Assembly: GCF_003966155.1 (NCBI RefSeq)
Contig: NZ_RXNS01000002.1
Span: forward strand, 310,001 to 374,000
Direction of reading: 5' to 3'
DNA: 64,000 bases
Source of the DNA: Halomonas nitroreducens
GTDB taxonomy: Bacteria > Pseudomonadota > Gammaproteobacteria > Pseudomonadales > Halomonadaceae
Each line of letters opens with the position of its first letter. The stretch's first letter is position 1. The notes beneath the pieces were generated by a model, which saw only the letters and a list, made by a program, of their open reading frames with translations, had not been told where the DNA came from and ran no database searches. The position numbers and the translations under genes are program-made. Below are positions 18,110 through 27,006 of this stretch, one piece after another.

Positions 18110-19285
18110 ATGGGCGCCGAGACCCTGCCGGAAACCGTTCCCGCCACCATGTCGGCCATGCTGCTGACCGGCCATGGCGACGTGGACAAGCTGGTCTATG
18201 ACACGCACGTCCCCACCCCGCGCCCCGCCGCCGGCGAAGTGCTGGTCCGGGTAACGGCCACGGCGAAGAACAATACCGATCGCAAGGCGCGCGAGGGCCT
18301 CTACCCGACCAAGGACAAGGGCGAGGTAACGTCCTTCGCCATGGGCGGATCGCCGACGCTGACCTTCCCGCGCATCCAGGGCGCCGACGTGGTCGGCCGC
18401 GTGGTGGCCGTGGGCGAGGGCGTCGCGAGCTCGCGAATCGGCGAGCGCGGCCTGCTCGACTTCAACCTCTACGCTGACGAGCGTCGCGACATCAACCTGA
18501 CCCCCGACTACTACGGCCATGGCGCCGATGGCGGCTTCGCCGAGTATATCGCCGTGCCCTCGGACCAGTTCCACACCGTGGCCAACCCCGAACTGGCCGA
18601 TGCCGAACTGGCGGCCATGGGCATGTGCTCCTACCAGACCGCTTATCATATGATGACCGCGGCCCGGGTCCGCCATGGCGAGCGGGTGCTGGTCACCGGT
18701 GCCAGCGGCGGCGTGGGCACGGCACTGATCCAGCTGTGCCGCATCGTCGGGGCGGTGCCCTACGCCCTCAGCCAGCCGGACAAGGCCGACGCCCTGCTCG
18801 CACTGGGCGCGGAGGCAGTACTCGACCGCAATGACATGACGGCCTTCACCGAGCAGGTCAAGGCCGTCACCGGTGGCGCGCCCATCGACGCGGTGATGGA
18901 CCTGGTCGGCGGTGAGATGACCGACCGCTTCATCGACACCATGATCTTCGACATGAACAGCCGACGCAGCTACCCGCGCCTGTCCATCGCCGGCGCCAGC
19001 GGCGGCAACGTCAGCGAGATCATGTGGACCCGCATCTACCTCTACCAGGTGCAGATATTCGGCGTTTCCCACGGCACCCGGGAAGAAGCCGAGCAGCTCG
19101 TCCACTGGATTCGCGATGGCCAGCTCAAGCCGGTGCTGCATGCGGCCTTCAGGCTCTCCGAGCTGCACGAGGCCGAACGCTACTTCGTCAACCGCAGCAG
19201 CAACTACCTGGGCAAGATCGTGATTGTCCCGGACGCCCAATGGCAGGAACACGGCGCGCCCTATGCGCTCGAGGGAACGAAATGA
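18110..19285 (+). CDS. zinc-independent MDR-type alcohol dehydrogenase / quinone oxidoreductase
   Basis: A 391-residue medium-chain dehydrogenase/reductase. A GroES-like N-terminal domain (VPTPRPAAGEVLVRVTATAKNN) is followed by the NAD(P)H Rossmann core ERVLVTGASGGVGTALIQLC near residue 185. The zinc-binding cysteines of classical alcohol dehydrogenases are missing, so it is more like quinone oxidoreductases or enoyl reductases. CAGGAGG precedes the ATG. Its stop overlaps the ATG of the proline-racemase-like gene, so the two are translated together and probably act in one pathway. Confidence 0.88.
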   Translation: MGAETLPETVPATMSAMLLTGHGDVDKLVYDTHVPTPRPAAGEVLVRVTATAKNNTDRKAREGLYPTKDKGEVTSFAMGGSPTLTFPRIQGADVVGRVVAVGEGVASSRIGERGLLDFNLYADERRDINLTPDYYGHGADGGFAEYIAVPSDQFHTVANPELADAELAAMGMCSYQTAYHMMTAARVRHGERVLVTGASGGVGTALIQLCRIVGAVPYALSQPDKADALLALGAEAVLDRNDMTAFTEQVKAVTGGAPIDAVMDLVGGEMTDRFIDTMIFDMNSRRSYPRLSIAGASGGNVSEIMWTRIYLYQVQIFGVSHGTREEAEQLVHWIRDGQLKPVLHAAFRLSELHEAERYFVNRSSNYLGKIVIVPDAQWQEHGAPYALEGTK

Positions 19286-20337
19286 GCAAGGAAGAACTGA
19301 AGATTCGTCTGATGGACACCCATGCCGGCGGCGATGTCAGCCGCATCGTGCTGGGCGGCATCGACCCGCTGCCCGGTGCCACGGTGCGCGAGCAGATGCA
19401 TTACCTGCGCGACGATGCCGACGGCCTGCGCAAGCTGCTGCTCGACGAGCCCTATGGCATCCCCGAGATGTCGGTGGACCTTATCGTGCCGGCCACCGAT
19501 CCCGAGGCCGAGGTCGGCTACATCATCATGGAGGTGATGGGCTATCCCATCTATTCCGGCTCCAATACCATCTGCACCGCCACGGCGGTGTTGGAGGCCG
19601 GCCTGGTGCCCAAGCAGGAGGGACAGCAGCGCTTCATCCTGGAATCGCCGGCGGGCCAGGTGCACATCGAGGCCAAGGTCGTCGACAACGTGGTGGAAGC
19701 CATCACCTGCGAGGGCCTACCCAGCTACATCGACACCTATCGAGCCAGTATCCACGTGCCGACGATCGGCGACGTTACCTATAGCGTGGCCTACAGCGGC
19801 GGCTTCTATGCCCTGGTGGAGGCGGCCGAGCTGGGCTTCTCGCTGGTGCGCGAGGAGGAGCGCGCCCTGGCCGACTGCGCGCACAAGATCGTCGAGGCCC
19901 TGCAGGCCGAGCGCGGCTTCTCCCACTATACCCTGGGCGACGTGGGCCCCCTGCCCTTCCTGCACTTCATGGGACCGGTGGACCAGATCTCCGATCACTT
20001 CTACCGCTCGCGGTCGACCACCTACGTGCATCCCGGGGTGATCTGCCGCAGCACCACCGGCACCGGCACCTCGGCACGCCTGGCGCTGATGAACTACGAG
20101 GGGCGCCTCAAGGCCGGTGACAAGCTCGAGACCGTCTCGCTGCGCGAGACCGGCTTCATTGGCGAGATCACCGACACCCGCCAGGAGGGCACCCACCAGG
20201 TGGTGGAGAACACCATCACCGGCAAGGCCTATGTGCTGGCCCACTCCGATGTGGTCATCAACCTGGAGGATCCGCTGGTGGATGACGGCAGCCTGCACCA
20301 TATCCTCACCGACAGCCATCGCGGTCCCGGCGACTGA
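19282..20337 (+). CDS. proline racemase family protein with altered catalytic pair
   Basis: A 351-residue protein of the proline racemase/hydroxyproline epimerase superfamily, typical in length. The general segments MDTHAGGDVSRIV, the DEPYGIPEMSVDLIVP region and GTGTSARLAL are present. The first active-site position, Cys in racemases (CGH), is Ser 92 in YSGSN; the second, Cys in SPCGTGT, is Thr 259 in STTGTGT. A Ser/Thr pair cannot do two-base Cys/Cys racemisation; 3-hydroxyproline dehydratases use Cys/Thr. A dehydratase-like or new activity is therefore more likely. It is coupled to the reductase upstream, which could reduce an imine product. Confidence 0.88.
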   Translation: MSKEELKIRLMDTHAGGDVSRIVLGGIDPLPGATVREQMHYLRDDADGLRKLLLDEPYGIPEMSVDLIVPATDPEAEVGYIIMEVMGYPIYSGSNTICTATAVLEAGLVPKQEGQQRFILESPAGQVHIEAKVVDNVVEAITCEGLPSYIDTYRASIHVPTIGDVTYSVAYSGGFYALVEAAELGFSLVREEERALADCAHKIVEALQAERGFSHYTLGDVGPLPFLHFMGPVDQISDHFYRSRSTTYVHPGVICRSTTGTGTSARLALMNYEGRLKAGDKLETVSLRETGFIGEITDTRQEGTHQVVENTITGKAYVLAHSDVVINLEDPLVDDGSLHHILTDSHRGPGD

Positions 20338-20350
20338 GCCTCGCCCCTCT

Positions 20351-20378
20351 CGATGGCCCGGGTCGCCCCGGGCCATCG
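20351..20378. other. GC-rich hairpin after the proline-racemase-like gene
   Basis: CGATGGCCCGG at 20351-20361 pairs with CCGGGCCATCG at 20368-20378 around a six-base loop, 14 bases after the stop codon. There is no T tract. It is followed directly by the 46-bp palindrome at 20389. Confidence 0.7.
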
Positions 20379-20388
20379 CGCGCCGTCC

Positions 20389-20434
20389 CCCCGGGTCGAC
20401 TCGATGCGCCGCGGCGCATCGAGTCGACCCGGGG
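20389..20434. repeat. 46-bp perfect palindrome with no spacer
   Basis: Two 23-base arms (20389-20411 and 20412-20434) are exact reverse complements with no unpaired centre. The arms contain GTCGACTCGATGCGCCG. Together with the hairpin just before, it lies in the gap between the proline-racemase-like and NYN genes. It can form a cruciform in DNA or a very strong RNA hairpin and may terminate transcription both ways. Confidence 0.9.
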
Positions 20435-20495
20435 CCCTGCCTCCGGCAAGATGCGCTACCGCCAGGCTGTCTGGCGCCTCGTCAGGAGCTCCACC

Positions 20496-21002
20496 ATGCC
20501 CAACGTCCTTCTCCTGCTGGATGTCCAGAACCTCTACTACACCAGCCGACACGCCTATCGGCGCAACGTCGACTACAACGCCCTCTGGGCCCGAGCCACC
20601 GAGGACCGGCGGGTGGTCAAGGCCATCGCCTATGCCATCGACCGGGGCGACGAAAAACAGCGCCAGTTCCAGAACATCCTCCGGGCCATCGGCTTCGAGG
20701 TGAAGCTCAAGCCGTTCATCCAGCGTGCCGACGGCTCGGCCAAGGGCGACTGGGACGTGGGCATCACCCTGGATGCCATGGAGTACGCCGGCGAGGTCGA
20801 CGTGGTGGTGCTGGCCTCGGGGGATGGCGACTTCGCCCTGCTGGCCGACCGCCTGCGCGAGAAGTTCGGCGTCGAAGTGGAAGTCTACGGCGTACCCGCC
20901 CTCACCGCCGACGCCCTGGTCCGGTCGGCCAGCCGCTTCGTGCCCATCGAGGGCGAGCTGCTGCTGGGTCCGGCTGGCCGCGGCCAATCGAAGGAGGCCT
21001 GA
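20496..21002 (+). CDS. NYN domain (LabA/DUF88-like) putative ribonuclease
   Basis: A 168-residue PIN-like NYN domain protein. The acidic metal-site residues are seen in LLLLDVQNLYY (Asp 9), GDWDVGITLDAM (two Asp near residue 85) and VLASGDGDFALLADRL (Asp pair near 108). The family probably cuts RNA with a divalent metal. The ATG at 20496 follows CAGGAG; an earlier ATG at 20451 lacks such a site. It stands between a palindrome and the patatin gene, with no toxin-antitoxin partner visible. Confidence 0.9.
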   Translation: MPNVLLLLDVQNLYYTSRHAYRRNVDYNALWARATEDRRVVKAIAYAIDRGDEKQRQFQNILRAIGFEVKLKPFIQRADGSAKGDWDVGITLDAMEYAGEVDVVVLASGDGDFALLADRLREKFGVEVEVYGVPALTADALVRSASRFVPIEGELLLGPAGRGQSKEA

Positions 21003-21094
21003 CGCGCCACGTCGCCCCGCCCGTCGCGGGCAGACAGCCAGTGACCGGACCGCCTACATTGCAGTGCAGCACCGACAGGACATCAGGAGCAGGC

Positions 21095-22198
21095 ATGGCG
21101 AAGGATGAACCCAAGCGCATCGACCTGGCACTGCAGGGCGGCGGCTCGCACGGGGCCCTGACCTGGGGCGTGCTCGACCGCTTTCTGGAAGACGAGCGAC
21201 TGGAGATCGACGGCATCAGCGGGACCAGCGCCGGGGCCATGAACGCCGTGGTACTGGCCGATGGCCTCTACAGGAACGGGCGCGACGGCGCTCGACAGGC
21301 CCTGCGTTGCTTCTGGAAGGCGGTCAGCGAGGCAGCTCGCTTCTCGCCCATCCAGCGCACCTTCTGGGACCGGCTGGTGGGCAATGACGGCCTGGACCAT
21401 TCGCCCAGCTACCTGTTCTTCGAGGGGCTCACCCAGCTGATCGCCCCGGCAAGGCTCAATCCGCTGGGCCTCAACCCCCTGCGCGATCTGGTCGAACGGC
21501 AGATCGACTTCGACTGCGTCAACGCCTGCGCCCGGGTCAAGGTCTTCGTCACCGCCACCAATGTGCGCACCGGCCGCGCGAAGATCTTTCGCCAGCCCGA
21601 GCTCTCGGTGGACACCGTGATGGCCTCGGCCTGCCTGCCCTCCCTCTTCCCCGCCGTGGAAATCGACGGCGAGGCCTACTGGGACGGTGGCTACAGCGGC
21701 AACCCCGCCCTCTATCCGCTGGTCAATAACCAGGGCTGCCGCGATCTCGTGGTGGTGCAGGTCAATCCGCTGATCCGCCGAAAGCTGCCCGGCAGCGCCC
21801 GGGAGATCATCAATCGGGTCGACGAGATCACCTTCAACTCGAGCCTGATCAAGGAACTGCGCAGCATCCAGCTGCTGCAGCAGCTGATCGAGACCGAGGG
21901 GTTGGCACTCGAGCGCTTCCGGAGCATGCGCCTGCACCTGATTCATGCCGAACAGGACATCGAGGAGCTCAGCGCCTCGAGCAAGATGAATGCCGAGTGG
22001 GGCTTCCTCACCCGACTGCACGACCAGGGCCGTGCCTGGGCCGACGCCTGGCTGGAGACCCACTTCGCGGCCCTGGGTCACCACTCGACCTTCGACCTCG
22101 ATGCGGTCTTCGAGGACACCTTCACCCCGCTCTCGGCGGTCAAGGGGATGGCCGGCGGCGAAGACAGTGCAAGCGACGGCCAGTCGAACGGCCAGTGA
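21095..22198 (+). CDS. patatin-like phospholipase family protein
   Basis: A 367-residue patatin-fold lipid hydrolase. The oxyanion loop GGGSHG is at residues 15-20, the nucleophile elbow GTSAG at 43-47 (Ser 45), and the DGG of the catalytic dyad near Asp 197 (WDGGYSGNP). Both catalytic residues are kept, so it should be active on lipids or acyl esters. There is no signal peptide. CAGGAG precedes the ATG. The tail EDSASDGQSNGQ is a polar low-complexity end. The next gene, a small cupin, follows 94 bases later. Confidence 0.92.
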   Translation: MAKDEPKRIDLALQGGGSHGALTWGVLDRFLEDERLEIDGISGTSAGAMNAVVLADGLYRNGRDGARQALRCFWKAVSEAARFSPIQRTFWDRLVGNDGLDHSPSYLFFEGLTQLIAPARLNPLGLNPLRDLVERQIDFDCVNACARVKVFVTATNVRTGRAKIFRQPELSVDTVMASACLPSLFPAVEIDGEAYWDGGYSGNPALYPLVNNQGCRDLVVVQVNPLIRRKLPGSAREIINRVDEITFNSSLIKELRSIQLLQQLIETEGLALERFRSMRLHLIHAEQDIEELSASSKMNAEWGFLTRLHDQGRAWADAWLETHFAALGHHSTFDLDAVFEDTFTPLSAVKGMAGGEDSASDGQSNGQ

Positions 22199-22292
22199 CT
22201 GGCAAGCGACGGGGCCAGGACCAGGGTTTCCTTCCACCATCGCCGCCGGCCTCCATCCCGGCCACCGGGCGGCATCTGCAGGAGCAAGGCGG

Positions 22293-22757
22293 ATGGCCAT
22301 GTATCTGTCAGCCAAGGAGATCGACGCCCTGGCGGGCGTGACCAAGCAACACTTTCTCAACCCCCGAGCGATCCGCCTCAACAAGTCGCTGGGGGATGCC
22401 GTCGGGCTCAAGCACCTCGGCGTGCACCTGATCCACGTGGCCCCCGGGCATTACTCCACCGAGTATCATGCCCACCTCTACGAGGAGGAATGCCTCTACA
22501 TCCTGGCGGGTCGGGGGCTCGCCACCCTGGGCGATCACCCACAGGCCGTCGGCCCCGGCGACTTCATCGGCTGCCCGACCAACGGCGTGGCCCATGACCT
22601 CTACAACGATGGCGACGCCCCCCTCACCTGCCTGGTGATCGGCCAGCGTCTCGACCAGGACGTGTCGGACTACCCGCGGCAGGGCAAGCGCCTCTACCGC
22701 AACAGCGGTGAATGGAACCTCGTCGATCATGCGGCCATCGAGACCCTGGAGCGATGA
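22293..22757 (+). CDS. cupin domain-containing protein
   Basis: A 154-residue single-domain cupin. Metal motif 1 is the HYSTEYHAHLYEEECLYILAGRG stretch (residues about 52-74; His, His, Glu), and motif 2 is GDFIGCPTNGVAHDLYNDGD (about 90-109; His). The metal-binding His and Glu are intact. The start at 22293 follows GCAGGAGCAAGG; a second ATG two codons later is also possible. It may be a sugar isomerase-like or sensor cupin; no specific role is evident. Confidence 0.85.
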   Translation: MAMYLSAKEIDALAGVTKQHFLNPRAIRLNKSLGDAVGLKHLGVHLIHVAPGHYSTEYHAHLYEEECLYILAGRGLATLGDHPQAVGPGDFIGCPTNGVAHDLYNDGDAPLTCLVIGQRLDQDVSDYPRQGKRLYRNSGEWNLVDHAAIETLER

Positions 22758-22811
22758 CGGCGCGCCAGCCCATGCTCGGCCACTCCGTCGCGTCGAGACA
22801 CCCACGCGGTG

Positions 22812-23088
22812 ATGAACCGGAGCCATTGGGACACCATCTGCCGAAAGCCGGCCCGCGGACGAGATCAGCTGGTACCAGCCGCATCTGGCGCCCTCGCTGC
22901 GACGGGTGGAGGTCGAGGCCGCGGCGCCGGCGCGGAATGCCGTCATCATCGAGGTGGGCGGCGGTGGAGTCAGCCTGGTCGACGACCTGCTCGCCCGGGG
23001 CTATCGCGACCTCACCGTCCCGAACCTCTTCCCCGCCGCGCTCGAGGTAACCAGGCGCCGCCTTGTCGCTCCCGACAACCTCACCTAG
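22812..23088 (+). pseudogene. remnant of a class I SAM-dependent methyltransferase
   Basis: Translation from 22812 gives MNRSHWDTICRKPARG, then the frame is lost; the neighbouring frame continues with EISWYQPHLAPSL, the motif IIEVGGGGVSLVDDLLARGY and ALEVTRRRLVAPDNLT before a stop at 23086. This is the start of a class I methyltransferase of the type with SWYQ and DVGGG motifs. It has a frameshift near 22855 and lacks everything after the first third. It fills the gap between the cupin and the 2Fe-2S subunit, so the spacer is a gene relic. Confidence 0.7.
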
Positions 23089-23174
23089 CTTGAAAGTCAT
23101 TCGCCTTGCCCGGCGGCAAGGCTATACGGTGTCGTCACCGAGCCCGACGTGCCGTTACCCGCTGTGGAGCCGGC

Positions 23175-23699
23175 ATGATGGAGTCTACTGTGCATCCCCC
23201 CGAGGCGACCGTCACCGTTCGCCTGACCCTCAACGGCATCCCGGTCACTGTCGGGGTCTCCCCCAACGCCATCCTGCTCGACGTGCTGCGCGAGCAACTC
23301 GGGCTGACCGGCCCCAAGAAGGGCTGCGATCACGGCCAGTGCGGGGCCTGCACGGTGCACGTCGATGGGCGAGCGATGAACGCCTGCCTGCGCCTGGCCG
23401 TGATGTGCGAGGGCCAGGCCATCATCACCATCGAGGGGCTGGCCGGGGCGGGCCACCTGCATCCGGTCCAGCAGGCCTTCCTCGACCACGACGCCTTCCA
23501 GTGCGGCTACTGCAGTCCGGGGCAGATCATGTCCGCCGTGGCGCTGCTCGAGGATCGCCGAATCGCCGGCGATGTCGCCACGGTGCGCGAGGCGATGAGC
23601 GGCAACCTCTGCCGCTGTGGCGCCTACCAGAACATCCTCGCGGCGATCCAGGACGCCCGCCTGCGCCTGCACGGTCAGGAGGGAGGGGACAAGACATGA
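23175..23699 (+). CDS. aldehyde oxidoreductase 2Fe-2S subunit, PaoA-like
   Basis: A 174-residue iron-sulfur subunit of a molybdenum hydroxylase. The plant-type cluster cysteines are 51, 56, 59 and 71 (CDHGQCGACT), and the second cluster uses 110, 113, 146 and 148 (FQCGYCSPGQ, LCRCGAY). E. coli PaoA has a Tat leader that is missing here, so this complex is probably cytoplasmic. The ATG at 23175 follows GGAG; 23178 is also possible. Its stop overlaps the ATG of the FAD subunit gene. It would move electrons from the molybdenum centre to FAD. Confidence 0.9.
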   Translation: MMESTVHPPEATVTVRLTLNGIPVTVGVSPNAILLDVLREQLGLTGPKKGCDHGQCGACTVHVDGRAMNACLRLAVMCEGQAIITIEGLAGAGHLHPVQQAFLDHDAFQCGYCSPGQIMSAVALLEDRRIAGDVATVREAMSGNLCRCGAYQNILAAIQDARLRLHGQEGGDKT

Positions 23700-24694
23700 G
23701 GACCTTCGCCTTCGCCCGGGCCGACAGCGTCGCGCGCGCGGTGGCAAGCCGCCAGGGCGAGCCGGCCAGCGCCTTCGTGGCCGGCGGCACCACCCTGCTC
23801 GACCTGGTCAAGCTCGATGTCATGCGTCCGTCCCGGATCATCGATATCAACGCCCTGCCGTTGAAGGGCATTGAACGCCTCCACGACGACCGCCTGCGCA
23901 TCGGCGCCCTGGTGACCAATACCGACCTCGCCTACCATCCGGACGTGCTCGCGGATCATCCCCTGCTGTCCCAGGCGATCCTGGCCGGCGCCTCGAGCCA
24001 GGTACGCAACATGGCCACCACCGGCGGCAACCTCATGCAGCGTACCCGCTGCCCCTACTTCCGCGACGCGGCCGCGGCCTGCAACAAGCGAGCGCCGGGC
24101 AGCGGCTGCGACGCCCGGCACGGCGTCAACCGCATGCATGCCGTGCTCGGCGGCAGCAGCGAGTGTGTGGCGGTGCATCCCTCCGACATGTGCGTGGCCC
24201 TGGCCGCCATCGGCGCCACCGTCACCCTGCACGGCCCCCACGGCGAGCGCGAGATCGAGTTCGCCGACTTCCACCGCCTGCCCGGCACCACGCCCCATCT
24301 CGAACACGCCCTCGATGGCGAGTTGATCGTCGCCGTCACCCTGCCGCCCCCGCTCAAGCCCCTGGGCACGGCCTACGTCAAGCTGCGCGATCGCGCCTGC
24401 TTTGAATTCGCCCTGGCATCCGCGGGGGCCATGCTGTCGCTGGACGAGGGCCTGATCGGCGAGGTGCGCCTGGCGCTGGGCGGGGTGGCCACCAAGCCCT
24501 GGCACTGCCGCGAGGCCGAGGCGCTGCTGGCGGGGAAACGGGCCGAGACCGGAGCCTTCGAGGCGGCGGCGGACCTCGCCCTGGCCGATGCCCGGCCACT
24601 CTCCCACAACGCCTTCAAGATTCCGCTGGCCCGCCAGGCCATCGTGCGGGCGCTGCGCGATGCCGCCTGCGCCGCCAGGGAGAACGACACATGA
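23696..24694 (+). CDS. aldehyde oxidoreductase FAD subunit, PaoB-like
   Basis: A 332-residue FAD-binding subunit of the xanthine dehydrogenase family. FAD motifs are AGGTTLLDLVKLDVM (about 29-43) and ATTGGNLMQRTRC (107-119). Cysteines 119, 129, 138 and 157, with the PaoB-like segment CNKRAPGSGC, indicate an extra 4Fe-4S cluster, as in E. coli PaoB. It overlaps the gene before and the gene after by ATGA, so three subunits are made together. It is the electron exit of the complex. Confidence 0.92.
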   Translation: MRTFAFARADSVARAVASRQGEPASAFVAGGTTLLDLVKLDVMRPSRIIDINALPLKGIERLHDDRLRIGALVTNTDLAYHPDVLADHPLLSQAILAGASSQVRNMATTGGNLMQRTRCPYFRDAAAACNKRAPGSGCDARHGVNRMHAVLGGSSECVAVHPSDMCVALAAIGATVTLHGPHGEREIEFADFHRLPGTTPHLEHALDGELIVAVTLPPPLKPLGTAYVKLRDRACFEFALASAGAMLSLDEGLIGEVRLALGGVATKPWHCREAEALLAGKRAETGAFEAAADLALADARPLSHNAFKIPLARQAIVRALRDAACAARENDT

Positions 24695-26904
24695 GCGACA
24701 TCACCGAGCCCCGCGTCATCGGCCGGCGCACGCCGCGCATCGATGGCGTAGCCAAGCTGACCGGCCGCGCCGACTATACCGTCGACCATCGCCTCGAGGG
24801 CATGCTCCATGGCTATCCCGTGCCGGCGAGCATCGCCCACGGCACGCTCGAATCGCTGACGCTCGATGCCGCCCGCGCCATGCCCGGCGTGGTGGACATC
24901 CTCCACCACGGGCACTTTCCCGACCTGCATCGCTCGCCCAACAGCATGCGCCAGGGCAACGCGGTCAGCGAGGTTCGCCTGCCCTTCGAGGACGACCGGA
25001 TCCATTATCATGGCCAGTACATCGCCCTGGTGATCGCGGAGACCTTCGCCCAGGCCCGGGCCGCGGCCTTCCGCGTGGAAGCTCGCTATCACCGGGATGC
25101 GGGGGTCATGACCGGGCTGGCGGCGAGCGACGACGAGGGCGAAGAGGTCCGCCACTACACACGGGGCGAGCCCGAGCTCGCCTTCGGCATCGCCCCGGTG
25201 ATCCTCGATGAGACCTACACCATGGCCGCGGAGAGCCATCTGCAACTGGAATCGCATGCCACCCTGGCCGAGTGGCACGAGGCGGACCAGCGCCTGATCG
25301 TCCACGAGTCCACCCAGGGCGTCTTCTACCAGCGCAACGCCCTGGCACGCATCTTCGACCTGCCGGAAGAGCGGGTCGAGGTGATCTCGCACTACATCGG
25401 CTCGGGATTCGGCAACAAGCTGTTCATGTGGCCACATGCCGTGGCCACCGCCGCGGCCGCGCGGATGCTGGGCCGGCCGGTCAAGACGGTGCTACCCCGC
25501 CAGCAGGACATGATGACCACTGGCCACCGCCCCGCCTCGCGCCAGCGCATCCGCCTCGGCGCCGAGCTCGATGGCAGCCTGGCCTCGATCCAGCACGACA
25601 GCCTCACCGAGACCTCGACCGTCGACCGCTACGTGGATGCCTGCGGGGGCGCCACGCCCAGCGCCTATGCCTGCGACAGCGTCGCAACCCACCAGCGCAT
25701 CCTGCCGGTCCATCACGGCACCCCCTGTCCGATGCGGGCGCCGGGGGAAGTGTCCGGCGTGTTCGCGCTGGAAAGCGCCATGGACGAATTGGCCCTGGCC
25801 CTCGACATGGACCCGCTGGCCCTGCGCCTGAAGAACTACGCGCACCAGGACCCGCAACGCGGCCTGCCGTGGTCGAGCAAGCACCTCGACCGCTGCCTGG
25901 AAAGCGCGGCCGAGCGGTTCGGCTGGACCGCGCGCGACCCCGGGCTGGGCGCCATGCGCGACGGCGACGAAGTCATCGGCCAGGGGATGGCCGCGGCCAC
26001 CTGGTTCGCCGGCCGCCAACCCTGTGCGGCGGAAGTGGAGCTGCGCGCCGATGGATCGGTGGTCGCCGCCTGCGGCACCCAGGACATCGGCACCGGCACC
26101 TACACCATCGTCGCCCAGACGGTGGCCGAACTCACCGGCGTGCCGATCGAGCGCGTCGAGGTCCGGCTGGGCGAGACCCACCTCCCCGCCGGCCCGCTCT
26201 CCGGCGGATCGATGACCACCGCCTCAACGCTGCCGGCGGTCGCCGCCGCGGTACACGACGCCCTAACGGCGCTGAAGGCGAGGGCGACCGAGCCGGGAGG
26301 CAGCTTCGCGGGCCTCGCCGCTGATTCCCTGGGAGTCGAGTCGGGCGCCCTGGTGGCCGATGGCCGACGGGCTGACTTCGCCGAGATCCTCGCGCGCCAC
26401 CGCCTCACCGCTATCACCGGCGAGGGCAGCGCCGCGCCGGGCGACGAGCGCCGGGAATACAGCTTCCGCTCCTTCGGCGCCCACTTCGTCGAGGTGCGCT
26501 GGGACCCGGGCATTTCCCGGCTACGGGTGGCCAGGGTGGTCAGCAGCATCGATATCGGCCGGGCCATCAACCCCGTCGCCGCACGCAACCAGGTGGAAGG
26601 CGCGATCGTGATGGGCATCGGCATGGCACTGCTCGAGAAGCTCGACTACGACCCGCGCGACGCCCGGCTGATCAACGCCAATGCCTCCGACTACCGGATA
26701 CCGGTACATGCCGACATGCCCGAGATCGACGTCGAGCTTCTCGATCATCCCGACTTCCGCTTCAACGAGTTCGGCGCCCGGGGCATCGGCGAGATCGGTC
26801 TGACCGGGATCGCGCCGGCGATCGCCAACGCCGTCCACCACGCCACCGGCAAGCGCCTGCGCAACCTCCCGATCACCGTGGAACAGCTGGTGGAGGGGAA
26901 CTAG
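24691..26904 (+). CDS. aldehyde oxidoreductase molybdenum-binding subunit, PaoC-like
   Basis: A 737-residue molybdopterin-cytosine-dinucleotide subunit, PaoC size. It begins with GRRTPRIDGVAKLTGRADYT, carries cofactor loops such as GSGFGNKLFMWPHA and CPMRAPGEVSGVFALESAMD, and has the catalytic Glu in ARGIGEIGLTG near the C-terminus. PaoABC oxidises a wide range of aromatic and aliphatic aldehydes to acids. No Tat leader is seen. The cytidylyltransferase needed for the cofactor may be the mocA-like gene at 30615. Confidence 0.92.
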   Translation: MSDITEPRVIGRRTPRIDGVAKLTGRADYTVDHRLEGMLHGYPVPASIAHGTLESLTLDAARAMPGVVDILHHGHFPDLHRSPNSMRQGNAVSEVRLPFEDDRIHYHGQYIALVIAETFAQARAAAFRVEARYHRDAGVMTGLAASDDEGEEVRHYTRGEPELAFGIAPVILDETYTMAAESHLQLESHATLAEWHEADQRLIVHESTQGVFYQRNALARIFDLPEERVEVISHYIGSGFGNKLFMWPHAVATAAAARMLGRPVKTVLPRQQDMMTTGHRPASRQRIRLGAELDGSLASIQHDSLTETSTVDRYVDACGGATPSAYACDSVATHQRILPVHHGTPCPMRAPGEVSGVFALESAMDELALALDMDPLALRLKNYAHQDPQRGLPWSSKHLDRCLESAAERFGWTARDPGLGAMRDGDEVIGQGMAAATWFAGRQPCAAEVELRADGSVVAACGTQDIGTGTYTIVAQTVAELTGVPIERVEVRLGETHLPAGPLSGGSMTTASTLPAVAAAVHDALTALKARATEPGGSFAGLAADSLGVESGALVADGRRADFAEILARHRLTAITGEGSAAPGDERREYSFRSFGAHFVEVRWDPGISRLRVARVVSSIDIGRAINPVAARNQVEGAIVMGIGMALLEKLDYDPRDARLINANASDYRIPVHADMPEIDVELLDHPDFRFNEFGARGIGEIGLTGIAPAIANAVHHATGKRLRNLPITVEQLVEGN

Positions 26905-27006
26905 CCCGGGGCCCGCTCCTGACGCTTTACGGTCATCGTGGGATCACCGACGCTTGCCCTGCGGGGTCCCCAGACCGAGCAGATGATACGACGCAGCGGG
27001 TGACTC

